From JBGPIK01 sp041484845 (GTDB lineage: Bacteria; Desulfobacterota; Binatia; UBA9968): a DNA stretch of 21,527 nt. The stretch lies in assembly GCA_041484845.1 (NCBI GenBank), contig JBGPIK010000068.1:1-21527 (forward strand), in the 5' to 3' direction. The notes below the pieces were generated by a model, which was not told the DNA's origin, made no database searches, and saw nothing but the letters and a program-made list of their open reading frames with translations. The position numbers and the translations under genes are program-made. Of this stretch, positions 1 to 6,349 are shown one piece after another; within the stretch, counting starts at the first letter, position 1, and each line of letters begins with the position of its first letter.

Positions 1-26
1 ACTCCAGACCTCCTGACATGGTCTGG
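1..26 (+). repeat. Left terminal inverted repeat of the IS-like element
   Basis: It begins ACTCCAGACCTCCTGACATG and matches the reverse complement of 2563-2588 with one mismatch, at position 9 (C versus A). Confidence 0.85.
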
Positions 27-65
27 GAAGCTCAAGGAAATCTAGCATTTTCCGGACATAGGTGC

Positions 66-81
66 GGACAATAAATTGTCC
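66..81 (+). repeat. Subterminal near-palindromic motif, copy 1
   Basis: GGACAATAAATTGTCC followed by a TCTTTTTT tract. The same motif recurs at 189-204 with two changed bases, and inverted inside the right end near 2542-2560. Repeated subterminal motifs in an IS are usually binding sites for its transposase; that role is inferred. Confidence 0.6.
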
Positions 82-188
82 TCTTTTTTCAATTGGCGAT
101 CGAAATCACCACAGTTATCGTAGCAACGGATGATGAGTGACGAGCTTGGTATCAGACAAACGGCTGAGGTTTTGTCGAAAAGCAGTGC

Positions 189-204
189 GGACAACAAACT
201 GTCC
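189..204 (+). repeat. Subterminal near-palindromic motif, copy 2
   Basis: GGACAACAAACTGTCC followed by TCTTTT, 123 bp after copy 1 and about 40 bp before the transposase start. It could serve as a transposase-binding site and as an autoregulatory operator for the transposase gene; both roles are inferred from its position. Confidence 0.6.
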
Positions 205-244
205 TCTTTTCTAATGAGTCGACTCTCGGGCATGCTGGGTAATC

Positions 245-2539
245 ATGAAACCAGCCGCGCAGCAGAGGGAACTCTTACCCCGGCCCACTCCGATACCCGG
301 CACTGCCTTCGTGAACGATCGTGTATGTTTCCGCACCGAGGAGACGCAGCGTGTAATCTCCGTTCAGGGCATTGTATTTGCGCACTACTCCATCGAAGAT
401 CGTGCGGCCGAAGCCTATGCCATGGTTACGCTCTTTGAATCAGGGTACGCGGATCAGAACGATATCGCGCGATGCTTTGGTTACTCCATTCGAACCCTGC
501 GCCGCTACCAGAGGCATCTGGAGTCTGATGGACTGGCCGCGCTGGCGCGTCCAAAGGGACGCCCTTCAGGCAGCTCTTGCGCATACAAGGAAGTTCACAA
601 GCGGGACCGGATCATCCTTCGCCTCAAGGCCAAGGGTAGGAGTAATCGTTGGATTGGCGGTCGGCTTGGCTTGGACGAGAAGGAAGTCCGCAGAACTCTG
701 CGCCGGCTGGGTTGGAGACCTTCTCCTGAGCCCCATCTCCCGGTTTTCCCAGAAGCTCAATTGCAGACAGAGAGCGCCACAGTATCCGCCGACCAATCGA
801 GTGGGGCTTCATCCTCAGTTGCGCAACCACCTCCACGCAACCGCCCGCGACCTCGGCCCAATAAGGCCGAGAAAAGCCTCGACGCTGATCCGTTTGATCG
901 GTCGACGGACCGCCTCCTGGCTGCCATGGGACTGCTTGATGATGCGCTGCCGGTGTTTGCTCCTGCTCCGAGTCTGCCGAGAGCCGGTGTCCTGTTGGCA
1001 GTTCCACCCCTGGTTGCCAGCGGCCTGCTTTCCGTCGCTGAGAAGATCTACGGCAGCATCGGCCCCGCTTTCTACGGATTGCGCACGACTCTGGTGGCCT
1101 ACGTGTTGCTGGCGCTTCTGAGAATCCCTCGCCCCGAGACGCTCAAGGAGCATGCACCCCATGAACTGGGCCGCATTGTCGGACTGGATCGTATTCTTGA
1201 GGTCAAGACATTGCGCCGCAAACTCACGCGTCTCGCTTCCCTGCAAGGTAGCTACCCGCTCGGTCGCGAACTTGCCCGGCTGCGTATTGCCGAGCGCGGC
1301 AAAATGCTCGGCTTTCTCTATATCGATGGTCACCTCCGGGCTTACCACGGAAAATGGAGGATTCCGAAAGCATACCTCACCCGGGTCCGGATGGCCGCCC
1401 CCGCAACGACCGACTATTGGGTCAATGACCAACGGGGCGATCCGCTCTTTGTTGTCACGGCCGAGGCCAATGCGGCTATGACCCGGATGTTGATCCCGGT
1501 GCTAACCGAAGTGCGCGAGATGCTCGGGTCTCGCCGGCGCGCCACGATTGTCTTTGATCGCGGCGGCTGGAGCCCCAAGCTCTTTGTGAACCTGCTCGCC
1601 ATGGGCTTCGATATTCTGACCTATCGGAAAGGTTGTACCCGTCGCATCACCGAGAAAAGATTCATGGTGCGCAAAGCCAAGCTGGATGGGCAGCGGGTGC
1701 AATACCTTCTACATGAGCAACCCGTACGGTTCCTCAAGGGCAAGCTGCGGCTGCGTCAAGTGACCCGCCTGACCGAAACGGGTCATCAGACCCCGATCCT
1801 GACGAGCCGCTGGGACCTGCGCGACATTGTCGTTGCCTATCGCATGTTCGAGCGCTGGCGCCAGGAGAACTTCTTCAAATACATGCGCGAAGAGTTCCTC
1901 ATCGATGCCCTCATCGATTACCAGGTCGAGCCCGATGATCCGACCCGTTCCGTGCCCAACCCCGCACGCAAAGCGCTAGAGAAGGAGCTCCGCGCCGGGC
2001 GCGCCAAACTCATGAAACTGCAGGAGTCTTATGGTGCAACGGCGATCGATTTCATCGAGGAGCCGAGTTCCACCATGAAAAGCTTTTCGGCCGCCGAGGA
2101 AAAGATCCGCGATGAAATAAGTGAGACCGTCGCGCGCATTGCCGGGATCGAGACCCGGCGAGACGCTCTCCCCATCCGCGTGTCGATCGCCGATGCTCAA
2201 CAAGGCCAGGAGGTTGTCAGGTTGTCCACGGAGCGCAAGCATCTGACCAACGTTCTGAAAATGGTCGCCTACCAGATCGAGAGTGATCTCCTCGCTTTGA
2301 TTCGCCCCCACTACAAACGGGTCGAAGATGAAGGACGCACCCTTGTTCAGATGGCACTGCAAGATACGGCGGCGATCCAGCCTACAGAGAACGAACTGCG
2401 CATAACCCTTGCTCCGCTCAGCTCCTCTCATCGGTCCCGAGTTCTGCAGGCTCTTTGCCAAGCACTCAACAAGACAAACACTGTGTTCCCCGGAACCACC
2501 CTTCGGATGACTTATTCCGTCGCGACGTCTCCCTGCTGA
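245..2539 (+). CDS. Large DDE-type transposase, family not recognised
   Basis: This 764-aa protein fills the IS-like element and probably catalyses its transposition. The N-terminus has a helix-turn-helix region (about residues 52-100, ending YSIRTLRRYQRHL) and a second HTH-like segment (about 117-155). A Pro/Ser/Arg-rich linker follows at about 160-215. A likely RNase-H-fold core has candidate catalytic acids D361 (LYIDGH), D438 (IVFDRGGWSP) and E541 (RWRQENFFKYM), the last in a Tyr/Arg-Trp/Glu/Lys context like IS4-type YREK signatures. The C-terminal 200 residues are Lys/Glu-rich and partly coiled-coil-like. The length is well above usual IS transposases (300-450 aa). The frame is intact. 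The start is an ATG with a poor ribosome-binding site. Confidence 0.85.
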   Translation: MKPAAQQRELLPRPTPIPGTAFVNDRVCFRTEETQRVISVQGIVFAHYSIEDRAAEAYAMVTLFESGYADQNDIARCFGYSIRTLRRYQRHLESDGLAALARPKGRPSGSSCAYKEVHKRDRIILRLKAKGRSNRWIGGRLGLDEKEVRRTLRRLGWRPSPEPHLPVFPEAQLQTESATVSADQSSGASSSVAQPPPRNRPRPRPNKAEKSLDADPFDRSTDRLLAAMGLLDDALPVFAPAPSLPRAGVLLAVPPLVASGLLSVAEKIYGSIGPAFYGLRTTLVAYVLLALLRIPRPETLKEHAPHELGRIVGLDRILEVKTLRRKLTRLASLQGSYPLGRELARLRIAERGKMLGFLYIDGHLRAYHGKWRIPKAYLTRVRMAAPATTDYWVNDQRGDPLFVVTAEANAAMTRMLIPVLTEVREMLGSRRRATIVFDRGGWSPKLFVNLLAMGFDILTYRKGCTRRITEKRFMVRKAKLDGQRVQYLLHEQPVRFLKGKLRLRQVTRLTETGHQTPILTSRWDLRDIVVAYRMFERWRQENFFKYMREEFLIDALIDYQVEPDDPTRSVPNPARKALEKELRAGRAKLMKLQESYGATAIDFIEEPSSTMKSFSAAEEKIRDEISETVARIAGIETRRDALPIRVSIADAQQGQEVVRLSTERKHLTNVLKMVAYQIESDLLALIRPHYKRVEDEGRTLVQMALQDTAAIQPTENELRITLAPLSSSHRSRVLQALCQALNKTNTVFPGTTLRMTYSVATSPC

Positions 2540-2541
2540 AC

Positions 2542-2560
2542 GAAAAAGAGGACAGTTTAT
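2542..2560 (-). repeat. Subterminal motif at the right end of the element
   Basis: The reverse strand reads ATAAACTGTCCTCTTTTTC, matching the right half of the motifs at 66-90 and 189-210. It therefore places an inverted copy of the putative transposase-binding site inside the right terminus. Confidence 0.6.
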
Positions 2561-2562
2561 TA

Positions 2563-2588
2563 CCAGACCATGTCAGGAGTTCTGGAGT
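2563..2588 (-). repeat. Right terminal inverted repeat of the IS-like element
   Basis: It is the reverse complement of bases 1-26 at 25 of 26 positions and starts 23 bp after the transposase stop codon. Confidence 0.85.
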
Positions 2589-2693
2589 CACGCGCTCAGG
2601 CGCGCGCAGAGGCGCCTAACAGAAGATCGCGGGTTTCGTCGGCAACTGGAGCGGGTGTTGAATGTTCTCGCTGATTCATCTATGCAAGCCTGA
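2589..2693 (+). pseudogene. Truncated 3' end of a transposase-like gene, perhaps a second RAYT
   Basis: A reading frame of 34 codons runs from the IS junction to TGA at 2691. It is Arg- and Leu-rich (RRAQRRLTEDRGFRRQLERV) and ends SSMQA. Its stop codon lies inside a terminal repeat that ends CTGACCCT. The intact RAYT at 6350-7306 ends the same way (KFKYQ, then a stop inside a repeat ending CTGACCCT). I infer that this is the 3' tail of another RAYT-type element cut by the IS. The fragment is too short to prove the family, and no catalytic residues remain. Confidence 0.35.
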
Positions 2694-2697
2694 CCCT
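2674..2697 (-). repeat. Solo right end of an AGGGTCAGGCTTGCATA-type element
   Basis: The reverse complement of these 24 bases is identical to the left arm of the hairpin element at 5100-5169. No left partner is present nearby. The Rhs reading frame resumes about 20 bp downstream, so this is an insertion junction in a former rhs gene. Confidence 0.7.
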
Positions 2698-2699
2698 AA

Positions 2700-3635
2700 T
2701 GGCTCCCATGGCTCCCACACGAAACAGGAATCTATTATTACGGCGGCAGATACTACGATCAGGAGATCGGCAGGTTTATTTCGCCTGATCCTTTTGTGCC
2801 TGAGCCGGACGATCCACAGAATCTGAACCGGTATAGCTATGCGATAAACAATCCGGAACGTTATAGTGATCCGACGGGCTATCAGGTCGCAGCAGATGTC
2901 GGTTCCCCTATCCCGATTCTTACGGTGGCGACAGTCATCAGGATTCTTGTTGATTTCTTTCTCACCAGTCACCACGAACCGCCTAAACCTATCATAAGGT
3001 CCTTTCCTCCTCCTCCGAAGCAAGCACCAGAAAGGAATTGGGGCGGATTCGTGACAGACAGCGTAAGCAGATATGGCGATGATGGATACTTGCAGACCGT
3101 ACTGGAAATTGATGAGCCTGAGGGGGAACCTTGGGATTTGTTGCAGCTGATCGCGTTACTGCGAGGCGCTGAAGCTGCAACGACCACTTCCGCAGAGGAC
3201 AAGTGCAGCATATCTTCTGCGTCGATAAATGACTACCTAAAGGGATACCGCTCGCCAATGGTTGGGCAAGGATCAAATTTTATGGCCACCGGCGTGAAAT
3301 ATAATCTGGATCCGCGACTTCTTGTGTCCTTGGCAGGCGCCGAGACTACGTTTGGAACGAGGATAACCGCTGGCCGTTTTAATGCGCTAAATATACTTTA
3401 CAATGGCCTTAATTCTCCATATTCCAGCTGGCGGTCAAACATTAACGCAGCTGGCAGAAGTCTTACGTTTCGTGGAAATAGCTATGACCTGACAAGCACA
3501 ACGACCATGTTCAGCAGATACTGCAACGGGCCGGCGTGTGCGGCTGGACTGACAAACCTCAATATCTTTATGGTTCAGCAGCACGCGAACGTCAATGCGC
3601 TACGTTACCCTTGCAACCGACCTGCAAAGCGATGA
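2700..3635 (+). CDS. 5'-truncated Rhs C-terminus carrying a predicted peptidoglycan-hydrolase toxin domain
   Basis: The open frame begins after a TAA at 2697. Rhs homology starts at about 2721 with the core signature YYYGGRYYDQEIGRF, then LNRYSYAINNP and DPTGY, the usual end of an Rhs core. The variable tip follows. Near its end it has a segment like bacterial glucosaminidases and lytic transglycosylases: KYNLDPRLLVSLAGAETTFG, then RFNALNI. The glutamate in GAETTFG is the candidate catalytic acid; it is residue 183 counted from a GTG at 2796. Such tips in Rhs proteins are usually secreted toxins that act on rival cells. Here the YD-repeat shell and secretion region are missing, so this copy is probably an orphan cassette. 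Translation could in principle start at the GTG at 2796, but I see no good ribosome-binding site. The toxin activity is inferred. Confidence 0.7.
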   Translation, partial: WLPWLPHETGIYYYGGRYYDQEIGRFISPDPFVPEPDDPQNLNRYSYAINNPERYSDPTGYQVAADVGSPIPILTVATVIRILVDFFLTSHHEPPKPIIRSFPPPPKQAPERNWGGFVTDSVSRYGDDGYLQTVLEIDEPEGEPWDLLQLIALLRGAEAATTTSAEDKCSISSASINDYLKGYRSPMVGQGSNFMATGVKYNLDPRLLVSLAGAETTFGTRITAGRFNALNILYNGLNSPYSSWRSNINAAGRSLTFRGNSYDLTSTTTMFSRYCNGPACAAGLTNLNIFMVQQHANVNALRYPCNRPAKR

Positions 3636-3647
3636 TTAGGTGAACGT

Positions 3648-4211
3648 ATGAAAACATTAGTTGGATGCGTCATAAGCATAGTGCTGGTAGTAAGCCTGTC
3701 TTTTGCGCAAGAAAACACTTCCGAGAACTGGAAGCTGTTCAAAAGTACTACCGGTTTCACTGTCAGCTATCCCGCCAGCTGGTTTCGAAAGGGAATTTCT
3801 ACAGATCGTTTGATGATTCTGAGTTCCAAAGGCGGAGCTGAAGGCTTAATCATCAAACGCGGGCAAGCGGTAATCTCTGTAATGGAGGAACGTGAGTATC
3901 TGAATGCAAGTTTGTCAGACGTCGTCGACGAGTACGTTAAGGATACGGAGGTTTTATCGCGCACGAATATTCAGAACCAGAATGCGGAAATTCGAGGGTG
4001 TCGCGAGTTGCTGGAAATAGTCTCCAAAGTACCCGCGGTACCCCCCGAAGACGTCCCTGGCCCTGTACCCTTTTTCATCCTTACTGAGTATTTTTGTGAG
4101 TTGAATAGGCACAAGTATGTCACGGTTTTAAGGAACTTTGAGGGCGATAGGAAGCAAGCAGCATATCGCGAGGTCGCGTTGCGCGTGGCTGAGAGTCTTC
4201 GCACATATTAA
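3648..4211 (+). CDS. Secreted protein, candidate immunity partner of the upstream Rhs tip
   Basis: A 187-aa protein with a clear signal peptide (MKTLVGCVISIVLVVSLSFA, predicted cleavage near residue 20), so it should be periplasmic. The mature part begins WKLFKSTTGFTVSYPASWFR, a pattern typical of PsbP/DcrB-like small alpha/beta domains. The start codon is 12 bp after the stop of the Rhs fragment, with an AGGTGA ribosome-binding site. Immunity genes normally sit exactly there. A periplasmic location would suit protection against a cell-wall hydrolase. Immunity function is inferred from position and export only; the protein could be an unrelated PsbP-like lipid- or ligand-binding protein. Confidence 0.7.
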   Translation: MKTLVGCVISIVLVVSLSFAQENTSENWKLFKSTTGFTVSYPASWFRKGISTDRLMILSSKGGAEGLIIKRGQAVISVMEEREYLNASLSDVVDEYVKDTEVLSRTNIQNQNAEIRGCRELLEIVSKVPAVPPEDVPGPVPFFILTEYFCELNRHKYVTVLRNFEGDRKQAAYREVALRVAESLRTY

Positions 4212-4484
4212 ACGCTGAGGAGGGACAAAGGGGTCACGTCTGCTGTTAGCTATTAAGGGGGTCACATAACGGTGGGATTCGCCACGCTACTCAACTTTCA
4301 GAAAGAGGAGAGGAAGAAGCTAAGTCTCACTAAATGATTGATGTTGCCGTTGGAACGACGGGATCGTTATGAGTATCCAAGAAACTGTGAAGGTCGGGCC
4401 TGAAACTAGCAGTCCTGAAACCGTTCCGGCTGTTCAGCAGACTTGTGTCAGGACTTCGATAGACGTTTCGGCGACTTGCACGTC
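4212..4484 (+). other. Degenerate interval with two direct GGGGTCAC motifs; no gene recognised
   Basis: AAAGGGGTCACGTCTGCTG lies at 4227-4245 and AAGGGGGTCACATAAC at 4255-4270. The first resembles the terminus of another REP/RAYT-type family, but no inverted partner is present. A frame opening at ATG 4369 runs through the following palindromic element into the Rhs fragment. I do not recognise its first 40 residues and regard the fusion as accidental. Confidence 0.35.
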
Positions 4485-4595
4485 AAGGGGACCGTCTAGG
4501 GTCAGGCTTGAATATGTTAATCTATTGCTTGCCGTCCCTGTTTCTTGTAGAAAGTCTAGATTAATACATTCAAGCCTGACACTATACATCCCCTT
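4485..4595 (+). repeat. REPIN/MITE-like hairpin element, copy A
   Basis: It begins AAGGGGACCGTCTAGGGTCA and ends TACATCCCCTT. The two arms are imperfect inverted repeats of about 38 bp (inner arms 4498-4524 and 4557-4583, 24 of 27 matching), with a loop of about 32 bp. Bases 4489-4594 recur at 5272-5377 with only two differences in 106. It is inserted immediately upstream of the Rhs homology that starts at 4597. It encodes nothing and was presumably mobilised in trans. Confidence 0.85.
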
Positions 4596-4596
4596 C

Positions 4597-5085
4597 TGGG
4601 ACGCAGCTAACCGCGTGACCAGCGTTTTCATTACCGGCGGCGGAACGACGTCCATGCAGTACGACTACACCGGCACGCGGGTGAAGAAAGACGCTCCGAC
4701 CGGCATCACTCTGTACCCGTTTGACGGTGTTGAGATCGCTCCCAATGGAGTAATGACAAAGTTTATCCGGATCGGCATCGAAACGTTTGCGTCAAAGAAA
4801 TCGACAGGGCAGAAACGTTTTTACCATAACGATCATTTGGGCGGAGTCGATATCATCACGGACATGAACCTAGGGGAAGCACAACGCGACGAATACGATC
4901 CGTGGGGCACGGTGTCCAAGTCCGTTGGCAACGACGATCCAACCCATCGCTTCACCGGCAAAGAGCTCGATCCGGAGACCGGCTTTTACTACTACGGCGG
5001 CAGGTACTACGACCAGGAGATCGGCAGGTTTGTCTCGGCCGATCCGTTGGTGTCATCGCCGGATAACCCGCAGAGTCTGAACCGC
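4597..5085 (+). pseudogene. Rhs core fragment, broken at both ends by palindromic elements
   Basis: The translation reads as the C-terminal part of an Rhs/YD-repeat core: WDAANRVTSV, MQYDYTGTRVKK, FYHNDHLGGVDIITD, YDPWGTV, then HRFTGKELDPETGFYYYGG and GRFVSADPL, stopping at NPQSLNR. The next residues of an Rhs core would be YSYxxNNP and DPTGx, as in the fragment at 2721. Here they are replaced by a G-run and a hairpin element starting at 5100. The 5' side is replaced by hairpin copy A. Rhs proteins are large surface or secreted toxin carriers; this remnant has no start, no secretion region and no toxin tip of its own. Confidence 0.8.
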
Positions 5086-5099
5086 GAGGAGGGGGGGGT

Positions 5100-5169
5100 A
5101 GGGTCAGGCTTGCATAGATGAATAATATAGCTAAGTAGCAGGATTATTCACTTATGCAAGCCTGACCCT
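5100..5169 (+). repeat. REPIN-like hairpin element C
   Basis: The left arm (5100-5126) starts AGGGTCAGGCTTGCATAGAT. The right arm (5143-5169) is its inverted copy, with 25 of 27 bases matching, and the loop is 16 bp. It interrupts the Rhs core just after NPQSLNR and shares its left-arm sequence with the solo end at 2674-2697. It is directly followed by a truncated RAYT 5' end. Confidence 0.85.
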
Positions 5170-5181
5170 CATGGCTGCTCT

Positions 5182-5267
5182 CTAGAGGTTTTGTCCTATG
5201 GCCCGACCGTTACGGATAGAATACGCTGGAGCGCACTATCACGTCACCTCTCGCGGCAACGAGCGCA
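5182..5267 (+). pseudogene. Truncated 5' end of a RAYT transposase gene
   Basis: This 86-bp stretch matches 6334-6419 of the intact RAYT unit with one mismatch (T versus C). It includes 16 bp of leader, the ATG at 5198 and the first 23 codons (MARPLRIEYAGAHYHVTSRG and on). Homology stops abruptly at 5268, and hairpin copy B begins a few bases later. Near identity to the intact copy points to a recent duplication followed by deletion or insertion. Confidence 0.85.
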
Positions 5268-5271
5268 TGGC

Positions 5272-5377
5272 GGACCGTCTAGGGTCAGGCTTGCATATGT
5301 TAATCTATTGCTTGCCGTCCCTGTTTCTTGTAAAAAGTCTAGATTAATACATTCAAGCCTGACACTATACATCCCCT
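5272..5377 (+). repeat. REPIN/MITE-like hairpin element, copy B
   Basis: It is identical to copy A (4489-4594) at 104 of 106 positions. The two differences are A/C in the left arm and G/A in the loop. It lies directly downstream of the broken RAYT 5' end, so it may have inserted into that copy or marks the deletion boundary. Confidence 0.85.
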
Positions 5378-5388
5378 CTCAGGCTAGG

Positions 5389-5493
5389 ATGAATCCAAAC
5401 TACTTCTCCGAACTCAGCTCATGGGGTGAGTATTACGAGGCTCAAGCCCGAAGAATAGGAGCCGTAGCGAGGAGGTACGTATTCGGCCGATGA
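5389..5493 (+). CDS. Short ORF, possibly the C-terminal tail of a disrupted Rhs tip
   Basis: A 34-codon frame (starting MNPNYFSELSSWGEYYEAQA and ending ARRYVFGR) begins just after hairpin copy B. Its stop overlaps the next start as ATGA. Such overlap suggests translational coupling to the downstream gene, as expected if this was the 3' end of a toxin gene followed by its partner. I do not recognise the sequence. It may simply be the surviving end of a pseudogene. Confidence 0.4.
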   Translation: MNPNYFSELSSWGEYYEAQARRIGAVARRYVFGR

Positions 5494-6041
5494 GCAAAGC
5501 TCGCTACAGAGTTTTCGGAATATCTAATCGGAATATTAGCAACCCGTGCACGGCTTTTTGCATCCGCGTGACGTTAAGTTTATTGCTTCTAGGTGTCGCT
5601 TATGCATGTAGGCAAGTCGTCGGCGATCCGCGGGTTGAAATCATCGTTCAGCAAATTGACGCGACCGTAAAGTTTGAATTTGTTGGTCGCAAACAAATAG
5701 CTTGGTTAAAGCAGAGAGTTCCGCACAAAGCGAGCTATTTATTTATTGGCCAAGTCGTCGGCAGTTCGTCCAACATTGTTTGGGAAATAGAAGCACGCGA
5801 CTTGAGTGCCGGTGCCAGTGAAATAACATATGGTCTGCTTCCTCCAGGATTTGAACAATTAACCCCCAAAACTGGTCAGCCACCACCTTTAAATACCGAC
5901 GGCCCATACGAGGTTACGGTCACAACATTGGCAGGAGGAGGGGGCATCGTTAAATTTCTCTATAAGAGAAAGGAGGTCGTTCGCGTGGACCGGCCTCATG
6001 GGTTTAGGGTCACCGGGGTTGAGGGAGTCAGCCCCCGGTGA
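5490..6041 (+). CDS. Putative exported or lipoprotein-like protein of unknown function
   Basis: A 183-aa protein with a hydrophobic segment at about residues 28-39 (VTLSLLLLGVAYAC). It ends in a cysteine that could be a weak lipobox, so it is probably membrane-anchored or periplasmic. The remainder is a small beta-rich domain with a Pro-rich stretch (GLLPPGFEQLTPKTGQPPPL). The start codon overlaps the upstream stop as ATGA. Position after an Rhs remnant raises the possibility of an orphan immunity protein, without direct support. The stop codon falls just after a run of five C. Removing one C would continue the frame for about 44 more codons to 6174, so the true C-terminus may be frameshifted. 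Confidence 0.6.
   Translation: MSKARYRVFGISNRNISNPCTAFCIRVTLSLLLLGVAYACRQVVGDPRVEIIVQQIDATVKFEFVGRKQIAWLKQRVPHKASYLFIGQVVGSSSNIVWEIEARDLSAGASEITYGLLPPGFEQLTPKTGQPPPLNTDGPYEVTVTTLAGGGGIVKFLYKRKEVVRVDRPHGFRVTGVEGVSPR
6011..6040 (+). terminator. Hairpin across the stop codon of the preceding gene
   Basis: CACCGGGG (6011-6018) pairs with CCCCGGTG (6033-6040), an 8-bp GC-rich stem with a 14-nt loop. There is no U-tract, so intrinsic termination is doubtful. Confidence 0.3.
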
Positions 6042-6049
6042 TCCCACGA

Positions 6050-6068
6050 CCGATCGCATTACGATCGG
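6050..6068 (+). terminator. Perfect 7-bp hairpin downstream of the gene
   Basis: CCGATCG, a 5-nt loop (CATTA), then CGATCGG. It could act as a terminator or an RNA-stabilising stem. No U-tract follows directly. Confidence 0.3.
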
Positions 6069-6223
6069 GATCACCCATTTGCAGGCAGGTCAAGAGGCAC
6101 AGACATTTCCCGTGAAAAGAATTTTCTTCTTTCCCCTTTTTTCCCTTCTCGCCGAGTCCGTGATCTTTCGGTAACGCTCCCCTGTTTTCTTTTCATGCGG
6201 TGTCGGACCCTCGAGTAATGCGT

Positions 6224-6250
6224 AGGGTCAAATCTTTGGTATTGGTGTGT
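6224..6250 (+). repeat. Solo AGGGTCAAATCTTTGG end
   Basis: The sequence AGGGTCAAATCTTTGGTATT shares the AGGGTCA start with the other element ends in this region but diverges after it. No inverted partner is seen within the window. It is probably the remnant of a further REP/RAYT family. The rest of 6069-6298 shows no gene. Confidence 0.35.
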
Positions 6251-6298
6251 CCAGATGAATCGCTGTCGTGATCCATAGGGTGACTCTCAGGTAAATAT

Positions 6299-6316
6299 AG
6301 GGTCAGGTCTATTGAT
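6299..6316 (+). repeat. Left terminal repeat of the RAYT unit
   Basis: The sequence AGGGTCAGGTCTATTGAT is an exact inverted match of 7299-7316 and lies 34 bp before the start codon. Confidence 0.85.
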
Positions 6317-6349
6317 TCTTAATCTTAGCTATGCTAGAGGTTTTGTCCT

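Larger units (their letters stand above)
1..2588 (+). mobile_element. Insertion-sequence-like element with 26-bp terminal inverted repeats and one large transposase
   Basis: The first 26 bases and bases 2563-2588 are inverted copies matching at 25 of 26 positions. They enclose a single long gene (245-2539), which is the classic IS layout. Copies of a near-palindromic motif (GGACAATAAATTGTCC and variants, followed by TCTTTT) lie at 66, 189 and, inverted, near 2542; they are probably transposase-binding subterminal sites. The left end coincides with base 1 of the window, so the left flank and any target-site duplication cannot be seen. The right end directly abuts a truncated RAYT-like remnant, so this element probably inserted into older mobile DNA. 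The family is not recognised. Confidence 0.85.

Noticed and set aside
372..1121. A 249-codon plus-strand frame inside the transposase gene
   Set aside because: It is an out-of-frame shadow of the intact 764-aa transposase and has no recognisable domain.
4369..5121. A continuous 250-codon frame from ATG 4369 through hairpin A and the Rhs fragment
   Set aside because: The frame crosses a mobile palindromic element and only residues encoded from 4597 on have Rhs similarity. The fusion is probably accidental, so only the Rhs part is annotated.
4485..5377. Repeated elements as a CRISPR array
   Set aside because: The copies are long imperfect palindromes at irregular distances with no uniform spacers and no cas genes.
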